Below the pieces are notes generated by a model, which saw only the letters and a list, made by a program, of their open reading frames with translations, was not told the DNA's origin and did no database searches. Positions 7,440 through 14,174 of a DNA stretch of 14,369 bases are shown piece by piece. A program made the translations under genes and the position numbers. The stretch's first letter is position 1. Every line of letters starts with the position of its first letter. This DNA comes from an uncultured Clostridia bacterium (lineage in GTDB: Bacteria > Bacillota > Clostridia > Oscillospirales > Acutalibacteraceae): positions 1 through 14,369 of the forward strand of contig CAUBKG010000053.1 in assembly GCA_958436475.1 (NCBI GenBank). The letters are read 5' to 3'.

Positions 7440-7903
7440 AGGGTATTTCCCCTTTCCGATAAAAATTTCGTCATAATCAGGGCGTTTTCCGTGGGAGCGG
7501 AGTAGAAATTCCGGCGCTCCCCCACCGGGCGGTAGCCCTCGCTTTCATAAAGGCGGATGGCCGCGCGGTTCGAGGGCCTCACTTCCAGGCTGATGAACCG
7601 CAGCCCTTTTGCCTCTGCATACCGGGCGGCTCGGCGAAGCAGCGCGCGCGCCGCCCCCTGCCGCCGGTACGCGGGAAACACCGCAACGTTCGTTATGTAC
7701 CCTTCATCCGCCGGGGCCTGCATGCCGAGGTAGCCGGCGGGGGTTTTCCCAAGAAGGGCGGTAAAAAACACGGAGGATGGCTCACGGATTCCCTCCCGCA
7801 GGGCCTGCTCGCTCCAGGGTGTGGAAAAACAGAGCCTTTCGAGCCGTGCGAGCGCTTCCAGATGCGCTTCTTCCGCCGGTACGACCCGAATCTTCTCACA
7901 CAT
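7436..7903 (-). CDS. rimI: Ribosomal-protein-alanine N-acetyltransferase (RimI, GNAT family)
   Basis: GNAT-fold acetyltransferase; characterised family members acetylate the N-terminal alanine of ribosomal protein S18, and some act more broadly. 155 residues. Seen: the family-typical CFSTPWSEQAL segment (25-35), beta-4 strand ITNVAVFPAYR (70-80), the acetyl-CoA pyrophosphate loop RRQGAARALL (80-89), SLEVRPSNRAAIRLYESEGY (105-124, with E107 and Y119 at the usual catalytic places). The start ATG overlaps the 3' end of the phosphatase gene by 8 nt, with GAGGTG as SD. Its pairing with tsaD is common in bacteria and supports RimI rather than a generic GNAT; the exact substrate is inferred. Confidence 0.92.
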   Translation of the reverse strand: MCEKIRVVPAEEAHLEALARLERLCFSTPWSEQALREGIREPSSVFFTALLGKTPAGYLGMQAPADEGYITNVAVFPAYRRQGAARALLRRAARYAEAKGLRFISLEVRPSNRAAIRLYESEGYRPVGERRNFYSAPTENALIMTKFLSERGNTL

Positions 7904-8318
7904 CGCCCAGCACCTCGGGAAGCAAAGCCTTCAAGGCTTCTTCGATTTTATTGCGGCACTGCCGGTATTCCACCAGGTCGCCGCCGTAGGGGTCTTCGAT
8001 GCCGTTTCCCAAAAGGAACAGCCGTTCCTTCGGCGCGCCGCAGTGGAGCAGCATATAATAATGCTCCCTGCCCATGGCGACGACGGCGTCCGCCCCATGG
8101 ATCAGGTCGGGGGTGACGAGGCGGGAGCGGTGCGCGGAAATATCAATGCCGATTTCCCGCATGGCTTCCGCGGCGTTGCCGGAAGCGGGGGAATCGTCCC
8201 GCGCGGTGAGGCCCGCGCTCATGGAGACGGCGCGCCTGCCCGCCATCCGCCGGAACAGATACTCCGCCATCGGGCTGCGGCAGGTGTTGCCCGTGCATAC
8301 AAATAAAACGGTTTTCAT
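7896..8318 (-). CDS. ywlE: Low-molecular-weight phosphatase, probable protein-arginine phosphatase (YwlE-like)
   Basis: Cytosolic LMW-PTP-fold phosphatase. Chosen start is the ATG at 8318 (MKTVLFVCTGN...), 140 residues; a longer in-frame start at 8387 lies inside polA and adds residues not seen in the family. The P-loop C8-T-G-N-T12-C-R14-S-P carries the nucleophile C8 and R14, and the general acid is D109 in EDPYGG. The residue at position 12 is threonine. In Bacillus YwlE the matching Thr11 selects phosphoarginine, whereas tyrosine phosphatases of this fold carry isoleucine (CxGNICRS). So removal of arginine phosphate is more likely than tyrosine phosphatase activity. SD AAGGAG (8332-8337) overlaps the polA stop. 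The matching kinase McsB is not in this window. Confidence 0.88.
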   Translation of the reverse strand: MKTVLFVCTGNTCRSPMAEYLFRRMAGRRAVSMSAGLTARDDSPASGNAAEAMREIGIDISAHRSRLVTPDLIHGADAVVAMGREHYYMLLHCGAPKERLFLLGNGIEDPYGGDLVEYRQCRNKIEEALKALLPEVLGDV

Positions 8319-8328
8319 GCTTCTGCAC

Positions 8329-10878
8329 TCACTCCTTCGCGTCGTACCAGGTTTCGCCCGTGTGGACGTCCGCCGTGAGGCGCACATCCATCCGGCAGGC
8401 GTTCTCCATTTCCTCCCGCAGGAGAGCGGCGGCCTTTTCCGCTTCGCTTTCCGGCGCTTCCACGATCAGCTCATCGTGCACCTGGAGAATGAGGCGGCTT
8501 TCGAGCCCCTCCTCCCGGAGGCGGCGGAACACATTGACCATAGCGATCTTGATGATATCGGCCGAGGTGCCCTGGATGGGCATGTTGCGCGCCACCCGCT
8601 CCCCGAAGGCGACGAGGTTGCGGTTGGAGGCGGAAAGCTCGGGCAGATACCGGCGGCGGCCGAAGAGGGTGGAAACGTAGCCGTCCCGCTTCGCCTGCTC
8701 GATGATGCTGTGCATATAGCGGTCCACCCCGGAATAGGTGGCGAGGTAATTATCGATATACTGCTGGGCTTCCTTGCGGGTGACGCCGATATCTTTCGAA
8801 AGGGAAAACGCCCCGATGCCGTATACGATGCCGAAATTGACCGCTTTGGCGCGGGTGCGCATCAGGGGAGTCACCATGGAAAGGGGCACGCCGAAAATCT
8901 GGGAGGCGGTGATGGCGTGGATATCGTCCCCGCTGTTAAAGGCTTCGATCATGGCCTTATCCTGCGCCATGTGCGCGAGCACGCGCAGCTCGATCTGGGA
9001 ATAGTCTGCATCCACGAGCACGTGGCCCTCCTTCGCCCGGAAGAAGCGGCGCATTTCACGCCCCAGGTCCTGGCGCACGGGGATGTTTTGCAGGTTCGGC
9101 TCGGAGGAGCTGATGCGGCCCGTGCGGGTTTCGGTCTGGTTGAAGGAGGAATGGATGCGGCTGTCCTCCCCCGCAACCTTCAAGAGCCCTTCCACATAGG
9201 TGGAGCTGAGCTTTGTGAGCGTGCGGTATTCTAAAATCATATCCACCACCGGGTGGGCGTACCGGATGCGCTCGAGCACCTGTGCCCCCGTGGAATACCC
9301 GCTCTTGGTCTTTTTGCCCGTGGGAAGGCCGAGCGTTTCAAAAAGGGCCGTGCCGAGCTGCTTCGGGGAATTGATGTTGATTTCCCCTGTGTATTCGTAA
9401 ATCGCCGTTTCGAGCGACGCAATGCGGGCGGTGAGCATTTCCCCAAAGGCCCTGATACCCGCAGTATCCACGAGGAAGCCCCTCTGCTCCATATCCACCA
9501 GCACTTCCGAAAGGGGGATTTCAATCCCGCACAGAAGGCTGTGCATGCCGTATTCTTCGATTTTGCCCGCCAGCACGCCGCAGAGCAGCGAGCAGAGCGC
9601 CGCGTCGGCAAGCGCGGGGGCGTCTCCTTCCACCGCCGGCTTCGGCACGCCGTATTCCCCCGAAAGGCGCTCGAGGTCATAGGCGCTGGCGGAGGGGTTC
9701 AGAAGATACGCCGCGAGGATGAGGTCGAATTCCACGCCCTGCGGCCGGATGCCGGTCCCGGCGAGGCGGGTAAGGAAGTCCTTGTAAAAATACACGCGTT
9801 TTTTAATCGACCCATCCTCCAAAAGCGCGCGCGCTTCCTCTCCGGCGAGGAGAGCTACCTTCCTGCCGAAGCAGACGGTGAGAGTAAGCCCATTTTCCGC
9901 AGAGACGCTGCAAATATCCGCAAAGGGGGCGTTTTTCATTTCCTCCGGGGATAAATCTCCCGTTTCAAAACGCTCCTCCGGCGCTTCCTCCGCCGCGGCG
10001 GGCGCGGCCTCGGCTTTGAGCCCCATTTTATCGAGCATGGAAAAGAATTCGAGCTTTTGCAGGAGGGAAGCCAGCCCTGGCCGGTCTTCCTCCCCCGGCT
10101 CGAACGCGCGCTGATTTTCCAGCGGCACCTCGCGGCAGATGGTGCCGAGCCTGCGGCTGAGATAAGCCGACTCTTTGCCCTCGACCAGCTTTTTGCGCAT
10201 GGCGGGGCGGATGCTTTCGTCTTCGATGTGCTCATACACATTGTCCAGCGAGCCGAAGCGGTGAATGAGCTCCAGCGCGCCCTTCGGGCCGATACCGGCA
10301 ACGCCGGGAATACAGTCGGACGAATCCCCCTGAATGGCCTTTACATCGATGAGCTGGGGCGGCTCCACGCCGTATTCCTCGCGGATTTTTTCTTTATCGT
10401 AGAGAGTCACCTGCGGGCGGCCCATCTTGGTGGCGGTGAAACGGACGGTGATACAGTCGTCGATCAGCTGGAAGGAATCGCGGTCGCCCGTGGCGATGAC
10501 GCATCCGTCGCCCCTCTCGCAGCAGATGCGGGAAAGCGTGCCGAGGATATCGTCTGCCTCGTATCCTTCCTTTTCGAGGACGTTGCAGCCCATCAGCCGC
10601 AGAAGGTCCTTGAGCAGGGGAAGCTGGGAGGCGAGCTCAGGCGGCATGCCCTTGCGGTTGGACTTGTAGCCTGCGTATTCCTGATGGCGGAAGGTCGGGG
10701 CGGACAGATCGAACGCAACCGACACCACATCCGGCTCCGTTTCCTCTTTTAAACGGTTCAGGATATTCAAAAAGCCGTAAAGCGCGTTCGTATACACGCC
10801 CTCCTTGGTGGTGAGCAGGCGTATGCCGTAAAAAGCGCGGTTTACGATGCTGTTGCCGTCGATTGCCAGCAGTTTCAT
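8329..10878 (-). CDS. polA: DNA polymerase I (5'-3' exonuclease active, 3'-5' exonuclease degenerate)
   Basis: Fills gaps in DNA repair and replaces Okazaki-fragment RNA primers. 849 residues. Domains in order: 5'-3' exonuclease/flap nuclease (about 1-290) with acidic sites in LLAIDGNS, GYEADDILGTL, ATGDRDSFQL and GDSSDCIPGVAGIGPKGA (helix-hairpin-helix); a remnant 3'-5' exonuclease domain (about 310-470) in which the expected DxE metal motif is not seen (SVSAENG is in that area), so proofreading is probably lost; then a family A polymerase domain with motif A DADYSQIELR (D625), motif B RTRAKAVNFGIVYG (R674, K678, F682, Y686) and motif C QVHDE (D802). Start ATG has GGAG 9 nt upstream. First gene of a likely operon; the next gene begins 10 nt after its stop. 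Confidence 0.97.
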   Translation of the reverse strand: MKLLAIDGNSIVNRAFYGIRLLTTKEGVYTNALYGFLNILNRLKEETEPDVVSVAFDLSAPTFRHQEYAGYKSNRKGMPPELASQLPLLKDLLRLMGCNVLEKEGYEADDILGTLSRICCERGDGCVIATGDRDSFQLIDDCITVRFTATKMGRPQVTLYDKEKIREEYGVEPPQLIDVKAIQGDSSDCIPGVAGIGPKGALELIHRFGSLDNVYEHIEDESIRPAMRKKLVEGKESAYLSRRLGTICREVPLENQRAFEPGEEDRPGLASLLQKLEFFSMLDKMGLKAEAAPAAAEEAPEERFETGDLSPEEMKNAPFADICSVSAENGLTLTVCFGRKVALLAGEEARALLEDGSIKKRVYFYKDFLTRLAGTGIRPQGVEFDLILAAYLLNPSASAYDLERLSGEYGVPKPAVEGDAPALADAALCSLLCGVLAGKIEEYGMHSLLCGIEIPLSEVLVDMEQRGFLVDTAGIRAFGEMLTARIASLETAIYEYTGEININSPKQLGTALFETLGLPTGKKTKSGYSTGAQVLERIRYAHPVVDMILEYRTLTKLSSTYVEGLLKVAGEDSRIHSSFNQTETRTGRISSSEPNLQNIPVRQDLGREMRRFFRAKEGHVLVDADYSQIELRVLAHMAQDKAMIEAFNSGDDIHAITASQIFGVPLSMVTPLMRTRAKAVNFGIVYGIGAFSLSKDIGVTRKEAQQYIDNYLATYSGVDRYMHSIIEQAKRDGYVSTLFGRRRYLPELSASNRNLVAFGERVARNMPIQGTSADIIKIAMVNVFRRLREEGLESRLILQVHDELIVEAPESEAEKAAALLREEMENACRMDVRLTADVHTGETWYDAKE

Positions 10879-10887
10879 TCCGTACCA

Positions 10888-10893
10888 CTCCGT
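10888..10893 (-). promoter_or_regulatory. Ribosome binding site region of polA
   Basis: On the minus strand ACGGAGTGG lies before the polA ATG at 10878; GGAG is about 9 nt from the start codon. It supports the annotated start, which also matches the conserved N-terminus KLLAIDGNS. Confidence 0.6.
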
Positions 10894-10913
10894 TTCGTGT
10901 CATTGGTATAATA

Positions 10914-10942
10914 GTATACCACATTTCCGCGCTCTTTTCACC
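10914..10942 (-). promoter_or_regulatory. polA operon promoter, GTGAAA-17-TATACT, -10 inside a palindrome
   Basis: On the minus strand a TATACT -10 is preceded at 17 nt by GTGAAA (4 of 6 to consensus). The -10 lies inside a 16-bp inverted repeat GGTATA-N4-TATACC (10905-10920). The start point would be about 25-30 nt before the ATG. The symmetric -10 could bind a repressor or simply reflect overlapping TATA boxes. Confidence 0.65.
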
Positions 10943-10976
10943 CCCGGACGCGGTTCGCTTTTTTTCGGAGCGAAGT

Positions 10977-11005
10977 TTGCGAAAACGGCGGGAAGCTGTT
11001 ATAAT
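10977..11005 (+). promoter_or_regulatory. dusB promoter, TTGCGA-17-TATAAT
   Basis: -35 TTGCGA (10977-10982), 17-nt spacer, consensus -10 TATAAT (11000-11005). Transcription would begin near 11012 and leave a leader of about 67 nt. A short inverted repeat TTCGCT/AGCGAA (10954-10959 and 10969-10974) lies just upstream. Confidence 0.75.
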
Positions 11006-11078
11006 ATCCCCACAGCGCGCAGTGAAACGCGCCGGCCCCAGCGGCTTTTATTTTACGATACACTGAGGTTACAGGCTT

Positions 11079-12053
11079 ATGAAAATCGGAACCTTATCCA
11101 TTGCCCATAAGGCGGCGCTGGCCCCGATGGCCGGGGTAGCCGACCGCGCCTTCCGCGCCCTGTGCATGGAATACGGCGCGGGGTTCTGCGTGGGGGAGCT
11201 CACGAGCGCCAAGGGCGTTTCCATGGGAGATAAAAAATCCGCCGGGCTTCTGGCGGTAACCGAAGCGGAACACCCGGTGGGCGTGCAGCTGTTCGGCTCC
11301 GACCCCGGCGTGATGGCGCAGGCGGCAGAAACGGCCGCCGGGTTCGGGCCGGATTTTATTGATATCAATATGGGCTGCCCCGCCCCGAAGGTGATAAAAA
11401 GCGGGGGCGGCTCCCTGCTGATGCAAAAGCCCAAGCTCGCGGGGGAAATCGTGAAGGCGGTGGCAAACGCCGTGAGCCTGCCGGTAACGGTGAAAATCCG
11501 CGCGGGATGGGACGCCGGCTCCCGCAACGCCGCCGAGCTTGCAAAAATCTGCGAGGACGCGGGCGCCGAGATGATTACCGTGCACGGGCGCACGCGCGAG
11601 CAGATGTACGCTCCGCCGGCCGACCTCGATATTATCCGCGAGGTAAAGCAGGCGGTCTCGGTGCCGGTGGTCGGCAACGGGGATATTTTCACGGCGGCGG
11701 ACGCGGCGCGGATGTATGAAGCAACGGGCTGCGATTACGTGATGGCGGGCCGGGGCGCTCTCGGCGCGCCGTGGCTGTTCATGCAGATAAACGCCCTGCT
11801 CGAACAGGACGTTCTGCTCCCCACGCCCCCGGTCAGCGAGCGGATGCGGGTGATGCTGCGCCACATCTCGATGGCCTGTGCGCACAAGGGGGAAACCGTC
11901 GCCCTGCGCGAAGCGCGCACGCACGCGGCCCATTATATGCGCGGGCTCCGGGGGGCCGCCGCCCTGCGGCGGGAGGCGGGCACGCTTTCCTCCTTCGAAC
12001 AGCTCGAGGAGCTGGCCTACCGGGTATGCCTGGAAAACGCAGAGGCGAAATAG
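11079..12053 (+). CDS. dusB: tRNA-dihydrouridine synthase, DusB family
   Basis: FMN- and NADPH-dependent reduction of specific uridines in tRNA to dihydrouridine. 324 residues, the usual length. Motifs: FMN-binding LAPMAGVAD (14-22), GVQLFGSDP (68-76), the catalytic cysteine C100 in INMGCPAPKV (96-105), VKIRAGWD, the RNA-facing VHGRTREQMY, and phosphate-binding GNGDIF and AGRGALGAPWLF. The spelling INMGCPAPKV is typical of DusB-like proteins. The start has a modest SD (GAGG, 11065-11068, 10 nt spacer). It has its own promoter and is followed by coaX on the same strand 66 nt later, which has its own promoter too; read-through is possible because no terminator is seen between them. Which tRNA position it modifies cannot be read from the sequence. 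Confidence 0.93.
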   Translation: MKIGTLSIAHKAALAPMAGVADRAFRALCMEYGAGFCVGELTSAKGVSMGDKKSAGLLAVTEAEHPVGVQLFGSDPGVMAQAAETAAGFGPDFIDINMGCPAPKVIKSGGGSLLMQKPKLAGEIVKAVANAVSLPVTVKIRAGWDAGSRNAAELAKICEDAGAEMITVHGRTREQMYAPPADLDIIREVKQAVSVPVVGNGDIFTAADAARMYEATGCDYVMAGRGALGAPWLFMQINALLEQDVLLPTPPVSERMRVMLRHISMACAHKGETVALREARTHAAHYMRGLRGAAALRREAGTLSSFEQLEELAYRVCLENAEAK

Positions 12054-12060
12054 ATTTTGC

Positions 12061-12089
12061 TTGTAATAGGCGGGAAATCGCCATATAAT
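12061..12089 (+). promoter_or_regulatory. coaX promoter, TTGTAA-17-TATAAT
   Basis: -35 TTGTAA (12061-12066), 17-nt spacer, consensus -10 TATAAT (12084-12089), about 30 nt before the ATG. The spacer holds a small inverted repeat GGCG-N6-CGCC (12069-12082). SD GGAGG lies at 12107-12111, 8 nt before the ATG. Confidence 0.82.
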
Positions 12090-12119
12090 TAAGAAAAATG
12101 AGAAACGGAGGCCACATTC

Positions 12120-12896
12120 ATGCTTCTGGCAATTGATATCGGCAACAGCAACATCACGCTCGGCGTGTACCGGGAGGATGAGCTGCTGTTTGTTTCCCGG
12201 CTTGCGACCGACCATTCCAAAACGGAGGACCAGTATGCCATTGAGCTGCGGGACATCCTTTCGTTATACGGCGTGACCCCCCGCGATTTCGACGGGGCCA
12301 TCATCAGCTCGGTCGTGCCGAACCTGACCTCCGCGGTAAAAAACGCCGTCCGCCGTTTGAGCGGGGTGGACTCCATGGTTCTCGGGCCCGGGCTCAAAAC
12401 CGGGCTGAATATAAAGATCGACAATCCCGCCCAGCTCGGCGCGGACCTTGCGGCGGGTGCGGTGGCGGCGCTGGAGCGCTACCCCATGCCCTGCATCGTT
12501 TTCGACCTCGGCACCGCCAACACCATCAGCGTTTTGGATAAAAGCGGTGCGTTTCTGGGCGGCGTGATCTGCCCGGGCGTCGGCATCTCGGCGGACGCTC
12601 TGGCGCAGAAAACCGCGCAGCTTCAGCATATCAGCATCGAAGCGCCGGAAAGCGTGATCGGGCAAAACACCATAGACTGCATGCAGAGCGGACTGGTCTT
12701 CGGAGCAGCCGCTACTCTGGACGGCCTGACCGACCGCATCCTGGCGGAAATGGGCACGGAGCAGGCGACCCTCGTTGCCACGGGTGGAATCGCCAAGCTG
12801 ATTGTTCCCCACTGCCGCCATAAAATCCTTTGCAGCGATAATCTGCTTTTAGAGGGGCTGAAGATTATCTACCGGAAAAACCGGAAGGAGAAATAA
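12120..12896 (+). CDS. coaX: Type III pantothenate kinase
   Basis: ATP-dependent phosphorylation of pantothenate, the first step of coenzyme A synthesis. Type III kinases have the ASKHA fold, need a monovalent cation and are not inhibited by CoA. 258 residues, the usual length. Motifs: N-terminal phosphate-binding AIDIGNSNITLG (4-15, D6), SSVVP (63-67), the pantothenate-site segment LGADLAAGAVAA (106-117; GAD followed by L instead of the more common R), and FDLGTANTISV with D129, the likely catalytic base, then CPGVGIS. It precedes a PanT-like ECF S component, which fits a pantothenate uptake-and-trapping module. The neighbouring gene starts 69 nt downstream with no clear promoter, so the two are probably cotranscribed. 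Confidence 0.96.
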   Translation: MLLAIDIGNSNITLGVYREDELLFVSRLATDHSKTEDQYAIELRDILSLYGVTPRDFDGAIISSVVPNLTSAVKNAVRRLSGVDSMVLGPGLKTGLNIKIDNPAQLGADLAAGAVAALERYPMPCIVFDLGTANTISVLDKSGAFLGGVICPGVGISADALAQKTAQLQHISIEAPESVIGQNTIDCMQSGLVFGAAATLDGLTDRILAEMGTEQATLVATGGIAKLIVPHCRHKILCSDNLLLEGLKIIYRKNRKEK

Positions 12897-12965
12897 CCCT
12901 CGGCTTCTTTAAAAAATAAACGCGCTGCATCCGCAGAGGGCGGAGCAGCAGCAGGAGGAAATTTT

Positions 12966-13559
12966 ATGAAAAACGAACGCTTGCGCAAAATGGTACTGTT
13001 GGCCATATTTGCCGCCATCATCCTCGTGATGGCATTCACCCCACTCGGCTATCTCAAAATCGGGACGCTTTCGCTGACCCTGATCCCCATTCCGGTTGCC
13101 ATCGGCGCGGTGGTGCTCGGCCCCTCGGGGGGCGCGGTGCTCGGCGGGGTGTTCGGCGCAACCAGCTTTGCCCAGTGCTTCGGGATGGACGCTTTCGGCA
13201 CCTTGCTGATGGGCCTGAACCCGTGGCTGACGGCGCTTCTCTGCCTCGGCTCCCGCATTTTAGCCGGATGGTTTGCGGGGCTGATCTTCCAAGGGCTTGC
13301 AAAGCCGGATAAGGCCAGGATCTGGCCGCTTTTCGTCACTGGCTTCTGCACGGCGGCCTTCAATACCATTTTATTTATGAGCGGGCTTTACTTCTTTTTT
13401 GCGGGGAATCCGGTGTTCCAGGAGGAATTCGGTACCCACAATATTATAACCCTCTTTATGGCGATGGCCGGTGTGAACGGGCTGGTGGAAATCCTCGCCT
13501 GCACGCTGGTGACCCCGCCCATTGCAAAGGCGCTTCTCCATGTGAAAAGCAGGATGTAA
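12966..13559 (+). CDS. panT: ECF transporter substrate-binding (S) component, probable pantothenate transporter PanT
   Basis: Integral membrane S component that captures a vitamin and works with the shared energising module EcfA-EcfA'-EcfT, none of which is encoded here (group II arrangement). 197 residues with about six hydrophobic segments: roughly 9-26, 36-52, 54-72, 85-108, 121-147 and 160-186. TM1 carries the AxxxA pattern (A13, A17) that in other S components contacts EcfT. Glycine-rich loops LGPSGGAVLGGVFGATSF and the N-terminal MVLLAIFAAIILVMAFTPLGY are typical of this family. The substrate is inferred from adjacency to coaX; sequence alone does not prove pantothenate. SD AGGAGG (12953-12958), 7 nt before the ATG. 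Followed by a hairpin terminator. Confidence 0.85.
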   Translation: MKNERLRKMVLLAIFAAIILVMAFTPLGYLKIGTLSLTLIPIPVAIGAVVLGPSGGAVLGGVFGATSFAQCFGMDAFGTLLMGLNPWLTALLCLGSRILAGWFAGLIFQGLAKPDKARIWPLFVTGFCTAAFNTILFMSGLYFFFAGNPVFQEEFGTHNIITLFMAMAGVNGLVEILACTLVTPPIAKALLHVKSRM

Positions 13560-13567
13560 CTCTTGCG

Positions 13568-13603
13568 GCGCGCAGGGGATGCTTTCCGGCGTTCCCTGCG
13601 CGC
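13568..13603 (+). terminator. Intrinsic terminator after panT
   Basis: Stem of 10 perfect pairs (GCGCGCAGGG, 13568-13577, with CCCTGCGCGC, 13594-13603), extendable by a G-T and an A-T pair, followed by TCTTATTT. It lies 8 nt after the panT stop. No T-run is seen on the minus side, so it is oriented for panT. Confidence 0.78.
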
Positions 13604-13609
13604 TCTTAT

Positions 13610-13702
13610 TTAAGATATGAGGATTTTTCCCTTGGCGGGGGTGAGCTCCCCTCCCTGCGGAATTTCCCCCATGCGCTTAAGGTGCAGCTTAGGTACGGCC
13701 AT
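13610..13702 (-). CDS. Possible 30-residue small ORF, unassigned
   Basis: On the minus strand an ATG at 13702 opens a 30-codon frame to TAA at 13612-13610 (begins MAVPKLHLKRMG, ends AKGKILIS). Its first codons overlap the 3' end of the DUF6809-type gene in another frame, and the frame stays open some codons further upstream without an ATG. Codon choice looks protein-like, but I see no good Shine-Dalgarno site and no recognisable domain. It could be a coupled small protein, the end of a decayed gene, or chance. Not recognised. Confidence 0.25.
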   Translation of the reverse strand: MAVPKLHLKRMGEIPQGGELTPAKGKILIS

Positions 13703-14003
13703 GGCAATAACGTTCGGTGGGGACAAGCATTTCATCGCCCTCGTTCATCAGCTCGAGGGCTAGCCTAAAGCCCAGGCGCATGCCGGCTACGAAATACTCC
13801 TGGCATCTAAGCTCTACTGCATCGCTCTCCGCCTCAACGTAATTTTCCAGGCGCTCCTTCCCTGCCTGACCCTGCATGTCTCTCAGCTTTTCGTAATTTT
13901 TATAGGCGATACGGCTTGCTTCCGCCAGTTCGCTATCCTGTTTTACCGAATATTCCGAGGGCCTGATGTTCCCGTAATATAAATCGAGCAGTGTTTTTCG
14001 CAT
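13689..14003 (-). CDS. Small DUF6809-type protein of unknown function
   Basis: 104 residues, function unknown. The N-terminus TLLDLYYGNIRPSE and the C-terminal hydrophobic-amphipathic block FVAGMRLGFRLALELM resemble a small protein family (DUF6809) that I associate with clostridial genomes; the match is from memory. The middle (about 20-70) is charged and helical. There is no signal peptide or membrane span. A strong SD (AAGGAGG, 14011-14017, 7 nt spacer) and an extended -10 promoter support expression. The codon use is noticeably less GC-biased than in the neighbouring housekeeping genes, and the gene lies in a region with a mobile-like repeat, so it may be accessory. It converges on panT across the panT terminator. 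Confidence 0.75.
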   Translation of the reverse strand: MRKTLLDLYYGNIRPSEYSVKQDSELAEASRIAYKNYEKLRDMQGQAGKERLENYVEAESDAVELRCQEYFVAGMRLGFRLALELMNEGDEMLVPTERYCHGRT

Positions 14004-14033
14004 GTTTATACCTCCTTAGTTATTACAGGCATA

Positions 14034-14062
14034 ATCATAGCATAATAAACAACCTTTGTATA
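14034..14062 (-). promoter_or_regulatory. Promoter of the DUF6809-type gene, TATACA-17-TGcTATGAT (extended -10)
   Basis: On the minus strand, -35 TATACA (14057-14062), 17-nt spacer, -10 TATGAT (14034-14039) with the upstream TG dinucleotide of an extended -10. The leader would be about 24 nt and contains the SD at 14011-14017. Confidence 0.65.
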
Positions 14063-14174
14063 CAGATTGTATTTGTGTTTTGTGAACTTTTTGTTAATAT
14101 TTGTGATTTTTGTAGAAAATACAAATAAAAAGCGCTTGCGAGAATTTTCTGTAAACACAAAAATAACGGTATAT
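14063..14174. other. AT-rich intergenic stretch without a supported gene
   Basis: This stretch is much richer in A and T than the rest of the window, with many short T and A runs and stop codons. I see no credible coding frame with a start signal. It may contain UP-element-like A/T tracts upstream of the DUF6809-type promoter. Confidence 0.6.

Noticed and set aside
8074..9234. 386-codon plus-strand frame opposite polA and the phosphatase gene
   Set aside because: Shadow of GC-rich genes with conserved motifs on the other strand; no start signals.
11015..11055. Attenuator-like pair of hairpins in the dusB leader followed by TTTTATTTT
   Set aside because: The stem next to the T-run is only 4 bp (GCCG/CGGC) and the upstream one 5 bp; too weak to call a regulator.
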